DNA of 25,848 bases, from positions 1-25,848 of the forward strand of contig CAYJDW010000036.1 in assembly GCA_964368985.1 (NCBI GenBank). The letters run 5' to 3'. This stretch comes from G023898405 sp964368985. GTDB taxonomy: Bacteria; Myxococcota; UBA727; JABDBI01. Positions 7,753 to 15,949 of the stretch are shown here, piece after piece (position 1 is the first letter of the stretch; the number at the start of each line of letters is the position of its first letter). The translations under genes were made by a program, and so were the position numbers. The notes below the pieces were generated by a model. It had not been told where the DNA came from, searched no databases, and saw nothing but the letters and a program-made list of their open reading frames with translations.

Positions 7753-8523
7753 TTAATCACAAATTTTATAAATGCTCATATTCCAGGAAACGACGGTCAC
7801 CGGCTCTGGTTGAGGGCTTCCGCCATTGGTCGCGAGAATCGATAGGATAGTGCCTTCTTGCACGTTAGTTAAAGGACCGCTTCCTTGAGCCGTAGAAATA
7901 TAGTTCGGAGGCAACGACACGGTGGCACCTAATAAAGTGCCTGCTCCATCGGATGGACTGAATTGTCCATTTTGAACGAGAAATATGGGAATGAGGGGCG
8001 TGTATTCAGGATTATTATTCAGTAAAACAGCTGAGAAACTTGCCCAATAAGTACCCGATTCGTTAACCTTAAGGCCGGTGGGAGTCAAACTTACATCTCC
8101 CTGAACGAGGCCATTATTGCGCCCCTGCGATAAAAGTACCGTTTCAGGATAAACCTGCGTCTGGATCTCAAACCAATTGTCAGGGCTCGTGGTAGAAAAA
8201 CCCGCATTCCCTAAGTCACAATCTTTTTCGCAATGGCAATCGTTATCATCGTCTGGTTCTTCTCTAAGCACGAGTCCCACCGGCGGCACCGCCAAATTGG
8301 GTTGCAGGGGGCTAATAATTGGGGGGGGCACGAGCGGCGTGCGAGAAACAGGCTCCTCGAGCCGTGGCTCCACTAAAGTGATGGTTATCGGCTTTTCAGG
8401 CTTTTCTTCGATCACCTGCTCGGCATTGTCGATAGCTTCTCTTTCATTTCTCTTCTTTGAATCGCAGGAAATTAAAATAAAGCACAACAATAATCCACAT
8501 GAAATCACTTTATTATCAATCAT
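7753..8523 (-). CDS. Jelly-roll lipoprotein, paralogue 2
   Basis: 256 residues. It has lipobox LISC with Cys 20 followed by Asp, a Pro-rich linker (about 50-90), an acidic CxCxxxC cluster (C96, C98, C102) and the same C-terminal domain with DVSLTPTGLKVNESGTYW, PEYTPLIPIFLV and a final KICD. It resembles paralogue 1 more closely than paralogue 3, especially from about residue 105 on; the linkers differ strongly. AGGGA precedes the ATG. The conserved C-terminal Cys may pair with one Cys of the cluster in the oxidising envelope; that is inference. Function is not recognised. Confidence 0.75.
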   Translation of the reverse strand: MIDNKVISCGLLLCFILISCDSKKRNEREAIDNAEQVIEEKPEKPITITLVEPRLEEPVSRTPLVPPPIISPLQPNLAVPPVGLVLREEPDDDNDCHCEKDCDLGNAGFSTTSPDNWFEIQTQVYPETVLLSQGRNNGLVQGDVSLTPTGLKVNESGTYWASFSAVLLNNNPEYTPLIPIFLVQNGQFSPSDGAGTLLGATVSLPPNYISTAQGSGPLTNVQEGTILSILATNGGSPQPEPVTVVSWNMSIYKICD

Positions 8524-8678
8524 AAATCCCTGTTTTCACTCAATATTAATTTATTTAAACCAATATTTAAGCGAAATTAAGAATGTTAATCATGTGTATA
8601 TTAAAACAATTAATAGGTATTTAACAAAAATAATGCTTTATGTTTTCTAGGCAAATACTGCGTCGCTAATTATTAAAT

Positions 8679-8706
8679 GAGCCCCGCAGCAAAACCTGCG
8701 GGGCTC
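8679..8706 (-). terminator. GC-rich terminator after paralogue 3
   Basis: A perfect 11-bp stem GAGCCCCGCAG (8679-8689) and CTGCGGGGCTC (8696-8706) has a 6-nt loop. It lies directly after the stop of the 8712-9500 gene. On the minus strand it is followed by ATTTAATAATTA, an AT-rich but imperfect U tract. It separates paralogue 3 from paralogue 2. Confidence 0.7.
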
Positions 8707-8711
8707 TGGAG

Positions 8712-9500
8712 CTAATCGCAAATTTTATGGACAACAATGCTCCAACCAATCACCGTAATTGGAACGGGGTCGGGGCTTCCACCATTCGTAATTAAAATGG
8801 AGAGCGTCGTCCCTGCTGCTAGGTCCTCTAAAATACCAGTGGACTGAAAGGTGAGAATTTGGTTGGGTGGGAGCGAACCTACCGCCCCTAATTGAGTCGG
8901 AGGATTACTTAGATCAAGCGCTCCATTAGAAACCAAGAAGAGCGGCAATAAAGGAGTATTCATGGAGTCATTATTAAGCAAGATGGCGTTAAAAGTTGCC
9001 TCATAAGTTCCTGGCTCCGTAATTTCAAGGCCGGTAGAATTGAGACTCACTCCGCCTCTTACCGAACCTGCGTTTTGATTCTGGGACAATACTACGGTGC
9101 TAGGATAAGACATGGTATTAACCACAAACCAATCCGGTGGACTTCCAGAAAAACTACTTGTTCCAAAGTTACAGCCGGGGCACTCACATTCACCCTCATT
9201 ATCGCTGTCCCCGTTATCATCGGCGTTTTGTCCTCGCGCATCTGAATCGGCACCAAGTCCTGGCACTCCCGAAGCTGACCAAAAATTAGGCCCGATGATT
9301 GGCGTCATCGGATCAACAGGGGGGGCGCCTGAACCAGGAACTACTAAAGGGTCTGAGTCATTATCGTTAACAACAATCTCGGCGGGATCTTCAGTCTTTG
9401 CCTCACCGCTTAAACGAGACGCTTTTTCGTTAGTGCTAAAATCGCAAGAAGAAAGGAAGAGACAAAACAATACCAACCTACATGAAAGAACTTTATCCAT
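8712..9500 (-). CDS. Jelly-roll lipoprotein, paralogue 3
   Basis: 262 residues. Lipobox LSSC has Cys 19 followed by Asp. The linker is richer in Asp, Gly and Ser than in the other two and ends in an acidic run before the cluster CECPGC (C105, C107, C110). The C-terminal domain keeps the diagnostic strand pattern GGVSLNSTGLEITEPGTYEA and the final HKICD. It shares an NFWS motif in the linker with paralogue 1. It is the most diverged copy and is insulated by its own GC-rich terminator, so the three genes are a tandem family rather than one operon. Function is not recognised. Confidence 0.75.
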   Translation of the reverse strand: MDKVLSCRLVLFCLFLSSCDFSTNEKASRLSGEAKTEDPAEIVVNDNDSDPLVVPGSGAPPVDPMTPIIGPNFWSASGVPGLGADSDARGQNADDNGDSDNEGECECPGCNFGTSSFSGSPPDWFVVNTMSYPSTVVLSQNQNAGSVRGGVSLNSTGLEITEPGTYEATFNAILLNNDSMNTPLLPLFLVSNGALDLSNPPTQLGAVGSLPPNQILTFQSTGILEDLAAGTTLSILITNGGSPDPVPITVIGWSIVVHKICD

Positions 9501-9685
9501 GATACAATCTCACCTTCACGCGAAATTAAGCAATAAACAATAAATGATCACAGCGTGAATACAAGAGGTTTTTTTCATGTTTTATACTAGAAGATAATCG
9601 ATATTTTTTTTATCAAATAAAAAACAAAAAAATAATATCTTATACTTTCAATGCATTTATGCTTGGATTTTTAGGGATTCGTTAA

Positions 9686-10672
9686 TCACTCATATAAATA
9701 ACAAGCAACCTGCTGCTTATCGCCAATCTGAATAAGCTCAGGCAGATTCTCCTTACATTTAGGCATAACGTAGGGGCAGCGGGTATGAAACTTGCAGCCT
9801 GAAGGTGGATTCAAGGGGCTTGGAATTTCACCGCTCAATAATATTCGCTTTGATTTTTTACTTGGATCAGGAACTGGTACCGCGCTCAGGAGGGCTTGCG
9901 TGTAAGGGTGTTTGGGGGAATCGTAGATAGTTTTGGCATCGCCTACTTCCACCATGTTCCCTAAATACATCACCGCAATGCGAGATGCGATATGACGCAC
10001 TACGTGCAAGTCGTGGGCAATGAAAAGATAGGTTAGGCCTAAGTTATATTGCAAATCTTGCATGAGATTGATGATTTGGGCTTGGATCGATACATCAAGC
10101 GCTGAAATGGGCTCATCACACACCAAAAATTGTGGATCCACTGCCAAGGCTCGGGCGATGCCGATTCGTTGGCGTTGGCCCCCAGAAAACTCGTGAGGAT
10201 AGCGACTTATAGACTCGCGGCGTAAACCCACCAGTGCCAAAAGTTCCATCACCCGATTTTTGCGATCATTGGCAGTAGCGCCGATTTTATGAATGATCAG
10301 CGCTTCTTGGATAATATTGCCCACCGTCATGCGGGGATTAAGCGAGGCAAAAGGATCTTGAAATATAATCTGCATTTTGCGACGCAAAGCGCGCATCTCT
10401 TCTTTATCGGCACCAATAATATCCTGGCCCCTGAAAGTCACCTTGCCACTGGTGGGCTCAAGCAAGCGCAAAATACTACGCCCCAAGGTTGACTTGCCAC
10501 ACCCCGATTCGCCAACTAAACCCAAAGTCTCCGATTCATCGATGTGAAAACTCACCCCATCTACCGCTTTGACAACGCTCTTGGTGCGCTTGATCCACCC
10601 TCGATATTGGACGAAATGCTGCTTTAGATCCTCGACCTGCAAAAGAGGCGATTTAGTCAACGTCTCAACCAT
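9686..10672 (-). CDS. oppF: Oligopeptide/dipeptide ABC transporter ATPase OppF
   Basis: 328 residues from ATG 10672, chosen because AGAGG lies six bases upstream; the ATG at 10696 has none. ABC motifs are complete: Walker A GESGCGKST (about 54-62), Q-loop FQDP, signature SGGQRQRIGIARAL, Walker B FLVCDEPISALD and H-loop IAHDL. The C-terminal oligopeptide-specific region has Cys residues (CKFHTRCPYVMPKC) that in related Dpp/Opp ATPases can hold a metal or Fe-S centre. It would power peptide uptake at the inner membrane together with OppD. The start overlaps the oppD stop by 8 bp, so translation is coupled. Permease and binding-protein genes are not in the window. Confidence 0.92.
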   Translation of the reverse strand: MVETLTKSPLLQVEDLKQHFVQYRGWIKRTKSVVKAVDGVSFHIDESETLGLVGESGCGKSTLGRSILRLLEPTSGKVTFRGQDIIGADKEEMRALRRKMQIIFQDPFASLNPRMTVGNIIQEALIIHKIGATANDRKNRVMELLALVGLRRESISRYPHEFSGGQRQRIGIARALAVDPQFLVCDEPISALDVSIQAQIINLMQDLQYNLGLTYLFIAHDLHVVRHIASRIAVMYLGNMVEVGDAKTIYDSPKHPYTQALLSAVPVPDPSKKSKRILLSGEIPSPLNPPSGCKFHTRCPYVMPKCKENLPELIQIGDKQQVACYLYE

Positions 10673-11732
10673 GGGACACCTCTTTAAGCTTTCCATTTAC
10701 CAAAGACTTAGGCGTAGTTGTCCCTTTAGGCTCGCCTTCGGGAAAAAGACAGCGATAGCTGCGGGGACCAGGGGCTTCGCTAAGTTCAATATCGTGACGT
10801 AAGCATTGATCTTGTCGCTTAAAACAGCGCTCGTAAAAACGACAGCCTTTTTTAAGCTCCAGCAAATTAGGCACCATACCTGGAATAGTTTTAAGACGAG
10901 CTTTGCCGTCGGGACCAATCACTTCTTCGCCCAACGAATAGCCCGGCACCGAACTTAATAAGCCCACCGTGTAGGGGTGCTTCGGTGCTCGAAAAATATC
11001 AAGAACGCTTGCCTCTTCAACTATCTGACCTGCGTACATGACCGCAACCCGATCACAAGTTTCCGCCACCACACCGAGGTCGTGAGTGATCAAAAGAATG
11101 CCCATTTTTAGCTCATTCTGCAGCTTTTTCATCAGCTCCATGATCTGCGCCTGAATGGTGACATCAAGCGCTGTCGTGGGCTCATCGGCGATCAATAAAT
11201 CGGGTTTACATGACAAAGCCATGGCGATCATGACGCGCTGGCGCATACCGCCGGACATTTGATGCGGATAATTAAAGACCCGCTCCTCTGGCCCCGGAAT
11301 ACCCACTAATCTCAGCATTTCGATGCTTTTTTGCAGCGCTTCTTTCTTGCTGAGGCCTTGATGAAGGCGTATGGCCTCCATGATTTGATCGCCCACCGTA
11401 AAAACGGGATTGAGAGAAGTCATTGGCTCTTGAAAAATCATCGAAACGCGATTGCCGCGCATTTTTCGTAAACTCTGCTCTGAAAGCCCCAGGAGATTTT
11501 TTCCCTCGAAGACGATTTCGCCCTTGGTGATTTTTCCCATGGGCTTAGCCACCAGTTGCATGATGGCCAGTGCGGTAACACTTTTGCCCGATCCCGACTC
11601 TCCTACCAGGCCCACTGTCTCTGCGTGTTTGACCTCGAGATTCAGCCCGTCAACTGCTTTGACAACGCCATCTTCTGTATGAAACTCAACCATCAAATCG
11701 CTAATTTTTAAGAGTGTTGGACTAGTCGTCAT
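10665..11732 (-). CDS. oppD: Oligopeptide/dipeptide ABC transporter ATPase OppD
   Basis: 355 residues. Walker A GESGSGKS (44-51), Q-loop FQEP, signature MSGGMRQRVMIAMAL, Walker B LLIADEPTTALD and H-loop LITHDLG are all present. The C-terminus has the OppD/DppD-type extension with the Cys pattern CRFYERCFKRQDQC. It pairs with OppF as the nucleotide-binding half of a peptide importer, for which permeases OppB and OppC and a binding protein are expected elsewhere. It lies 23 bp after the lolB-like gene and overlaps oppF by 8 bp. Ribosome site is weak (GAGCGAG, three bases before ATG). Confidence 0.93.
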   Translation of the reverse strand: MTTSPTLLKISDLMVEFHTEDGVVKAVDGLNLEVKHAETVGLVGESGSGKSVTALAIMQLVAKPMGKITKGEIVFEGKNLLGLSEQSLRKMRGNRVSMIFQEPMTSLNPVFTVGDQIMEAIRLHQGLSKKEALQKSIEMLRLVGIPGPEERVFNYPHQMSGGMRQRVMIAMALSCKPDLLIADEPTTALDVTIQAQIMELMKKLQNELKMGILLITHDLGVVAETCDRVAVMYAGQIVEEASVLDIFRAPKHPYTVGLLSSVPGYSLGEEVIGPDGKARLKTIPGMVPNLLELKKGCRFYERCFKRQDQCLRHDIELSEAPGPRSYRCLFPEGEPKGTTTPKSLVNGKLKEVSHG

Positions 11733-11755
11733 GGTCTCGCTCGGGTCTTAAAGTC

Positions 11756-12520
11756 TTAGTGTGGTTTAAGAAAAAAAGTGTCTGGTAAAACTCGCGGCCC
11801 GTTAATTTCAAGCTGCTCAAAAGTGAGCGCAATTTTCAAAGTTCGCTTATTCTTAGTAGCGGCAACAACAAGCGACTTAGGAAATAAATTCCCATCAATC
11901 AGGCTCAGCTCACTGTAGTTCACTTGATATTTAAGCCCTCGAAGCGAGTGAATCAAAATTATTTCTTTAAAACTGCTGCTAGGTTCATCAAAAAGGGCCT
12001 TCATTTGCCAGCCAAAAGGAAGATCAGCGTCGATCTGCCAAATATTTTCTAGGACCGCAATTTGCAAATTTTTGGCCGAACTCAAATCAACTTTATTGAG
12101 AAAAAAGTTAATCAAGGACTGGGGATGAAAAGGGAAATCAAATAAATCTACGACGCTATTTTTATCGATAAAAATTTGCTCATAAGAAGATTCGCTGTTG
12201 CCACTAAAGTCATAAATACTGATCACTTCCCCATTGCTTGCCATCATGTGGGCCGGCGCTTCGAAAAATGATCGCAAAGACCACAGCAAAAAATGAGGTT
12301 CTGCGGCAATAATATCCGCTCGCTCATGAAATAATTGCCCGAATAACCCAGTTCCTCGAATATCTACCGAGGCCTTTATCTGGGTGATTCGTTTGGAAGC
12401 CTGGGTGATTTTATCCAAATATCTATCAAGCGTACGAGGGTTATGAACCGGCACAAATTTTGGCGTGCAGGAAGTCAGCAATAAAATCACGGCAAGCAGC
12501 AATAACTTTCGCTGACACAT
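11756..12520 (-). CDS. LolB/LolA-fold outer-membrane lipoprotein
   Basis: 254 residues. The lipobox LLTSC gives Cys 18 followed by Thr-Pro, unlike the Asp found at +2 in the other lipoproteins here. After a short helix the sequence runs as amphipathic strands: IKASVDIRGTGLFGQLFHERADIIA, then a line of LW and F residues, then MASNGEVISIYDFSG. This order (self-associating strand, lipid-facing strand, 'NGE.I..Y') is that of LolB and DUF4292-type lipoproteins that receive lipoproteins from LolA. Identity is too low for me to assign lolB itself. It lies 19 bp after mreB and 23 bp before oppD; AGAGGGGA precedes the ATG. It probably works with the LolA-like protein at 15950. Confidence 0.65.
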   Translation of the reverse strand: MCQRKLLLLAVILLLTSCTPKFVPVHNPRTLDRYLDKITQASKRITQIKASVDIRGTGLFGQLFHERADIIAAEPHFLLWSLRSFFEAPAHMMASNGEVISIYDFSGNSESSYEQIFIDKNSVVDLFDFPFHPQSLINFFLNKVDLSSAKNLQIAVLENIWQIDADLPFGWQMKALFDEPSSSFKEIILIHSLRGLKYQVNYSELSLIDGNLFPKSLVVAATKNKRTLKIALTFEQLEINGPRVLPDTFFLKPH

Positions 12521-12539
12521 TTAATCCCCTCTTAAGAAC

Positions 12540-13565
12540 TTAAAGCAAAAGCCCACTATAGGCGTCGATGTTTTCCAAAACCTGGCCTACACCATCCACC
12601 ACCGCATGAAGCGGATTTTTCGCGATATAAACCGGGATACCACATTTTTCCGACAGCAATTTATCGATGCCTTTAATGTGAGCTCCCCCTCCGCAAACAA
12701 TGATTCCGCGCTCGATAATATCGGCTGATAATTCAGGCGGGGTATGCTCCAGCACTGATTTAACGGTGGAGACAAATTGCCTAATATTATCCTGCAAAGC
12801 TTCTCGAACTTCAATGCTCGTCACGGTGATTGAGCGAGGCACCCCCGTGATTAAATCGCGGCCTTTCACGTCAATCTGCAATTCTTCTTCGAGCTGATAG
12901 GCCGAGCCTATTTTCATTTTAATCAACTCGGCCGTTCTTTCGCCGATCAAAATATTGTGACGTTTTCGCACAAAATTAACGATCGATTCATCAATTTTGT
13001 CACCCGCCACGCGCAAAGTCTGAGAAGCGACCAAGCCGCTCAAAGAAATCACCGCAACGTCCGTGGTACCCCCACCGATGTCGATGATCATCGATCCCCG
13101 CGCGTCCCGCACAGGAAGCCCTGCGCCTACCGCAGCAGCCATGGGTTGTTCAATCAAATGAACCTCCCGCATGCCAGCGCCGAGGGCAGCTTCGCGCACA
13201 GCTTTTTGCTCAATAGAAGTAATTTCAGCAGGCACGGAAATAAGTAAGCGCGACCGAAAGAGCATGCTTCTATTGGTCGCTTTCATAATGAAGCGTTTGA
13301 TCATCTCTTGCGTAACGTCGAAGTCCGCAATGACGCCGTCTCTCATTGGACGAATAGCGACGATATTGCCAGGAGTTTTGCCGAGCATTTCCTTCGCATC
13401 GCGACCTACGGCTAAAATTTTATTTTGTCCACCATCTTTGATAATGGCCACCACACTGGGTTCGTTTAATACGACGCCTTCGCCCTGCACGTGCACAAGC
13501 GTATTGGCCGTACCAAGATCAATCGCGAGACCGACATTAAACATGCCTGAAAATCTTCTAAACAC
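12540..13565 (-). CDS. mreB: Rod-shape-determining actin homologue MreB
   Basis: 341 residues from GTG 13565. This start yields MFRRFSGMFNVGLAIDLGTANT, which lines up with the E. coli MreB N-terminus; a TTG at 13586 would add seven residues and has no ribosome site. Actin-fold motifs: phosphate-1 DLGTANTLV, phosphate-2 IDIGGGTTDVAVISLSG, adenosine loop CGGGAHIKG, and the short amphipathic N-terminus that binds membrane. It polymerises under the inner membrane and guides elongation-type peptidoglycan synthesis, so the cell probably keeps a wall. mreC, mreD, mrdA and rodA are not adjacent; instead it heads an apparent unit with the lolB-like gene, oppD and oppF. Confidence 0.95.
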   Translation of the reverse strand: MFRRFSGMFNVGLAIDLGTANTLVHVQGEGVVLNEPSVVAIIKDGGQNKILAVGRDAKEMLGKTPGNIVAIRPMRDGVIADFDVTQEMIKRFIMKATNRSMLFRSRLLISVPAEITSIEQKAVREAALGAGMREVHLIEQPMAAAVGAGLPVRDARGSMIIDIGGGTTDVAVISLSGLVASQTLRVAGDKIDESIVNFVRKRHNILIGERTAELIKMKIGSAYQLEEELQIDVKGRDLITGVPRSITVTSIEVREALQDNIRQFVSTVKSVLEHTPPELSADIIERGIIVCGGGAHIKGIDKLLSEKCGIPVYIAKNPLHAVVDGVGQVLENIDAYSGLLL

Positions 13566-13775
13566 ACGCCGCCCCAAAATTCTCAAGGAATTAGTTCATT
13601 GCCCACGATAAATCGACATTACTGAGGACACCAAGAAACTATCATTCTTTTCTATTTAACAATTTTTTGGCTCCTGAACTCACTCAAAAAGCCAATCGCT
13701 CCAAACTTAGTTTAAGAACGCCACTAACCTAGAAACTTGTCATGCGGACGGATTAAATCAAGCACTGATGCCCAA

Positions 13776-14873
13776 TTAACCGCGTTCTTTTTCGAAATAA
13801 TGGTCGCGCAAATAAGTAAGTATTTGGCTCACAAAACCTGGGCCTCCATAAACAAATCCAGTATATACCTGAATCAAATCAGCGCCAGCATTTAACTTAG
13901 CAATAGCCGATGCTCCATCCATGATGCCGCCCGCGCCTAGGAGCGTTAATTTATGCCGATAATCTTTGGCCACACAGCGTAACAATTGCGTGCTCCTTTC
14001 AAACAAAGGTTGGCCCGACAAACCGCCCACACCATAATCATAATTGCTCGAAAGGCCCGTTCTTTTGGCGGTAGTGTTCGAAATAATTAAGCCGGCCAAG
14101 GAATAATCCAGAGCAATATCAGCGCAAGCAAGCGCCTCTTCGTTGCTTAAATCCGGACCGAGCTTCAATAAGAGCGGTACTTTTTTGCTCAAACTTTCGT
14201 TAAAATTGCAAACGGTATCGAGCAAAAGTCCGAGGCTTTTGGCGGTTTGATATTTTTGCAGGCCTTCAGTATTGGGGCAAGAAACATTGATGGTGACATA
14301 ATCAGCCACATCATAAATTTGCTGAAAGGTCCGTAAATATTCACTGGGAACTTGATCGATGGTGGAAAAATTAGATTTTCCTAGGTTCACCCCAATGGGC
14401 ACAAAAAGCCGGTTTTTTTCCCGCAAGCGCACGAGATTTTCGCGCAGATAAGTCACCCCTTTGTTATAAAAATTAAGGCGATTAATAATGGCCCTATCTT
14501 CAGGCAGGCGAAAAATGCGGGGTTTTGGGTTGCCAGGTTGCGCGGCTTCGGTAATCCCCCCCACCTCGATAAAACCAAAACCTAAACTTTGCAGCGCGGG
14601 CAAACTCTCACCATCAACATCAAAACCAGCCGCAAGCCCCACGAGATTAGGAAAATCAAGTCCCATGAGATTTTTTCTAAACTGCGGATCTCGAGCAATA
14701 TGCGTGCTGCTCAAATCTTCGCTAATCATCATCGATCTAAATTTCAACAGCATTATCGCCGCTTCATGCATATGTTCGGCGTCGAAAGAAAAAGCCAACC
14801 TTCGCATTAGGCGCCAGGGCTGTTTAGGCTTTTCAATTAAATCCGGCCTGCTATGATCAATATCTTTATGCAT
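13776..14873 (-). CDS. pyrD: Dihydroorotate dehydrogenase, class 2 (quinone)
   Basis: 365 residues from ATG 14873 with GGTGG five bases upstream; a GTG at 14885 is in frame but has no ribosome site. It oxidises dihydroorotate to orotate, passing electrons to quinone through FMN. Seen: the extra N-terminal helices typical of class 2 (RRLAFSFDAEHMHEAA), NLVGLAAGFDVDGES, the substrate loop INRLNFYNKG, GVNLGKSN, NVSCPNTEGLQ, KLGPDLSNEE and the FMN phosphate motif LLGAGGIMDG. At the active-site base position, where class 2 enzymes usually carry Ser (NxSSPNT), this has Cys. It works with pyrE downstream at 19113. It is divergent from folB, with only 71 bp between the preferred starts. Confidence 0.93.
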   Translation of the reverse strand: MHKDIDHSRPDLIEKPKQPWRLMRRLAFSFDAEHMHEAAIMLLKFRSMMISEDLSSTHIARDPQFRKNLMGLDFPNLVGLAAGFDVDGESLPALQSLGFGFIEVGGITEAAQPGNPKPRIFRLPEDRAIINRLNFYNKGVTYLRENLVRLREKNRLFVPIGVNLGKSNFSTIDQVPSEYLRTFQQIYDVADYVTINVSCPNTEGLQKYQTAKSLGLLLDTVCNFNESLSKKVPLLLKLGPDLSNEEALACADIALDYSLAGLIISNTTAKRTGLSSNYDYGVGGLSGQPLFERSTQLLRCVAKDYRHKLTLLGAGGIMDGASAIAKLNAGADLIQVYTGFVYGGPGFVSQILTYLRDHYFEKERG

Positions 14874-14887
14874 AGGTGCCACCACTC

Positions 14888-14932
14888 GTCAAAAATTTTT
14901 TGACATTTGTTCACGGCCCTAAGGATTACAAT
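14888..14932 (+). promoter_or_regulatory. Palindrome and possible promoter between pyrD and folB
   Basis: GTCAAAAATTTTTTGAC (14888-14904) is a near-perfect 17-bp palindrome with an unpaired centre. It contains a TTGACA (14900-14905) that could be the -35 box of folB; the nearest -10-like hexamer, TACAAT (14927-14932), is 21 bp away, longer than ideal. The position between divergent starts suits a shared regulator, but no regulator is recognisable. Confidence 0.35.
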
Positions 14933-14944
14933 AGCGTCGATAAT

Positions 14945-15331
14945 ATGCAAGCTATCCCCCAAAACATGACCATACCCAAAGAAAACCATAGCTTTTATTA
15001 TTCTTTATCGAATTTTACATGTGAAAGTATCATTGGTGTTTACGCTAGAGAAAGAACTATTCGGCAGACGTTAATTTTTGATATTAATATAGAATTCAGT
15101 GACAACAATTTTGGCAGAAAAAAAAATCTCGATTTATTAGTAAAAAATCACATAACTGAATCGGTCAAAAATTTACGCGCTAAATTACTAGAAAATCTAG
15201 CTTACAACATAGGGAAAACTATCAATGATAATATTCCCTACATCTCCCAATTAACTATTACAATAAAAAAACCGAGCGCTATAAAAAACGCTCGCTGTTC
15301 TTATGTGCGGTTATTCTGCGCCCATCAATAG
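14945..15331 (+). CDS. folB: Dihydroneopterin aldolase family protein
   Basis: 128 residues from ATG 14945; ATG 14966 is a shorter option (121 residues, close to the usual length of about 120), and a GTG at 14876 is unlikely because it runs into the pyrD start. Family motifs: IIGVYARERTIRQTLIFDI matches the FolB pattern 'IGV..wER...Q.l..D', LLENLAYNIGKTI matches 'LiE.lA..i', and TITIKKPSAIKNARCSYV matches 'v.i.KP.Ai..a..V'. FolB cleaves dihydroneopterin to a hydroxymethylpterin in folate synthesis, acting as an octamer in the cytosol. The middle is more diverged than in typical FolB. There is no clear ribosome site. Its 3' end overlaps the convergent gene by 21 bp. Confidence 0.8.
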   Translation: MQAIPQNMTIPKENHSFYYSLSNFTCESIIGVYARERTIRQTLIFDINIEFSDNNFGRKKNLDLLVKNHITESVKNLRAKLLENLAYNIGKTINDNIPYISQLTITIKKPSAIKNARCSYVRLFCAHQ

Positions 15332-15805
15332 TAGTTTCGTATCATTATTCTTGAAAACCGTAGTCACAAAATAATCGTCATCACCAAAGCCAGTCACTAC
15401 CGCATTTAATTTTTTTCCGAATACCACAAATTGCCATAAGTTGATGGTATTCACCAAACTTTTTGACTCATCCAAAGAGCCGTTGGTTTGGCGTAGATTT
15501 TCATCCACCTGATCCATAACATTCATGACTTGGACAATATCCATGGTGGCGTCGCTCAGTTTATTAATGAAAATATCGTAGTTTTCTTTAGATTGTCCAT
15601 CATAAGCATTTGTCAGCAATAGCTTTGCATTAAAGCAGGTTTTAAGAGTTCTTTCGCTAAGAACGTCGCTATTTATTCGCGATGCTTGGGGGTCTTCCAA
15701 AGTGCTTGATAATTGATTGCGTAAGGTTTGGCACACATCGGTAGTGCTATTTGCAATCGTATTAATATTAAAAGCCAGCAGAGTCAAAAATAGATATCTT
15801 TTCAT
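15311..15805 (-). CDS. Secreted or periplasmic protein, unknown function
   Basis: 164 residues. A short signal peptide (MKRYLFLTLLAFNINTIANS) precedes a mature part with two Cys (residues 25 and 57) that may form a disulfide. The middle (about 60-125) is mostly helical and rich in Asp, Asn and Gln; the C-terminal third has more strand-like stretches (LWQFVVFGKKL, YFVTTVF). I recognise no family. AAGGAG lies six bases before the ATG, one of the best ribosome sites in the window, so the gene is almost surely translated. It is convergent with folB and divergent from the lolA-like gene. Confidence 0.7.
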   Translation of the reverse strand: MKRYLFLTLLAFNINTIANSTTDVCQTLRNQLSSTLEDPQASRINSDVLSERTLKTCFNAKLLLTNAYDGQSKENYDIFINKLSDATMDIVQVMNVMDQVDENLRQTNGSLDESKSLVNTINLWQFVVFGKKLNAVVTGFGDDDYFVTTVFKNNDTKLLLMGAE

Positions 15806-15949
15806 AGGATTCTCCTTGAAAGGAATAGTTTTCGACCACTCATTTTGGCGCGGCAGAATTCAACCGCCATTATTGTTCCAACACGCCGTCTTGAACTGTC
15901 CCTCGATCAGTGACATTAAAAGTGCAACCGCTCAACATCGGATGAATCA

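Noticed and set aside
8177..8650. 157-codon plus-strand frame opposite lipoprotein paralogue 2
   Set aside because: Ser/Gly-rich low-complexity antisense of the linker; the minus-strand lipoprotein is clear. The similar frame at 9112-9543 is rejected for the same reason.
13171..13611. 146-codon plus-strand frame opposite mreB
   Set aside because: It is antisense to a highly conserved gene and has no ribosome site.
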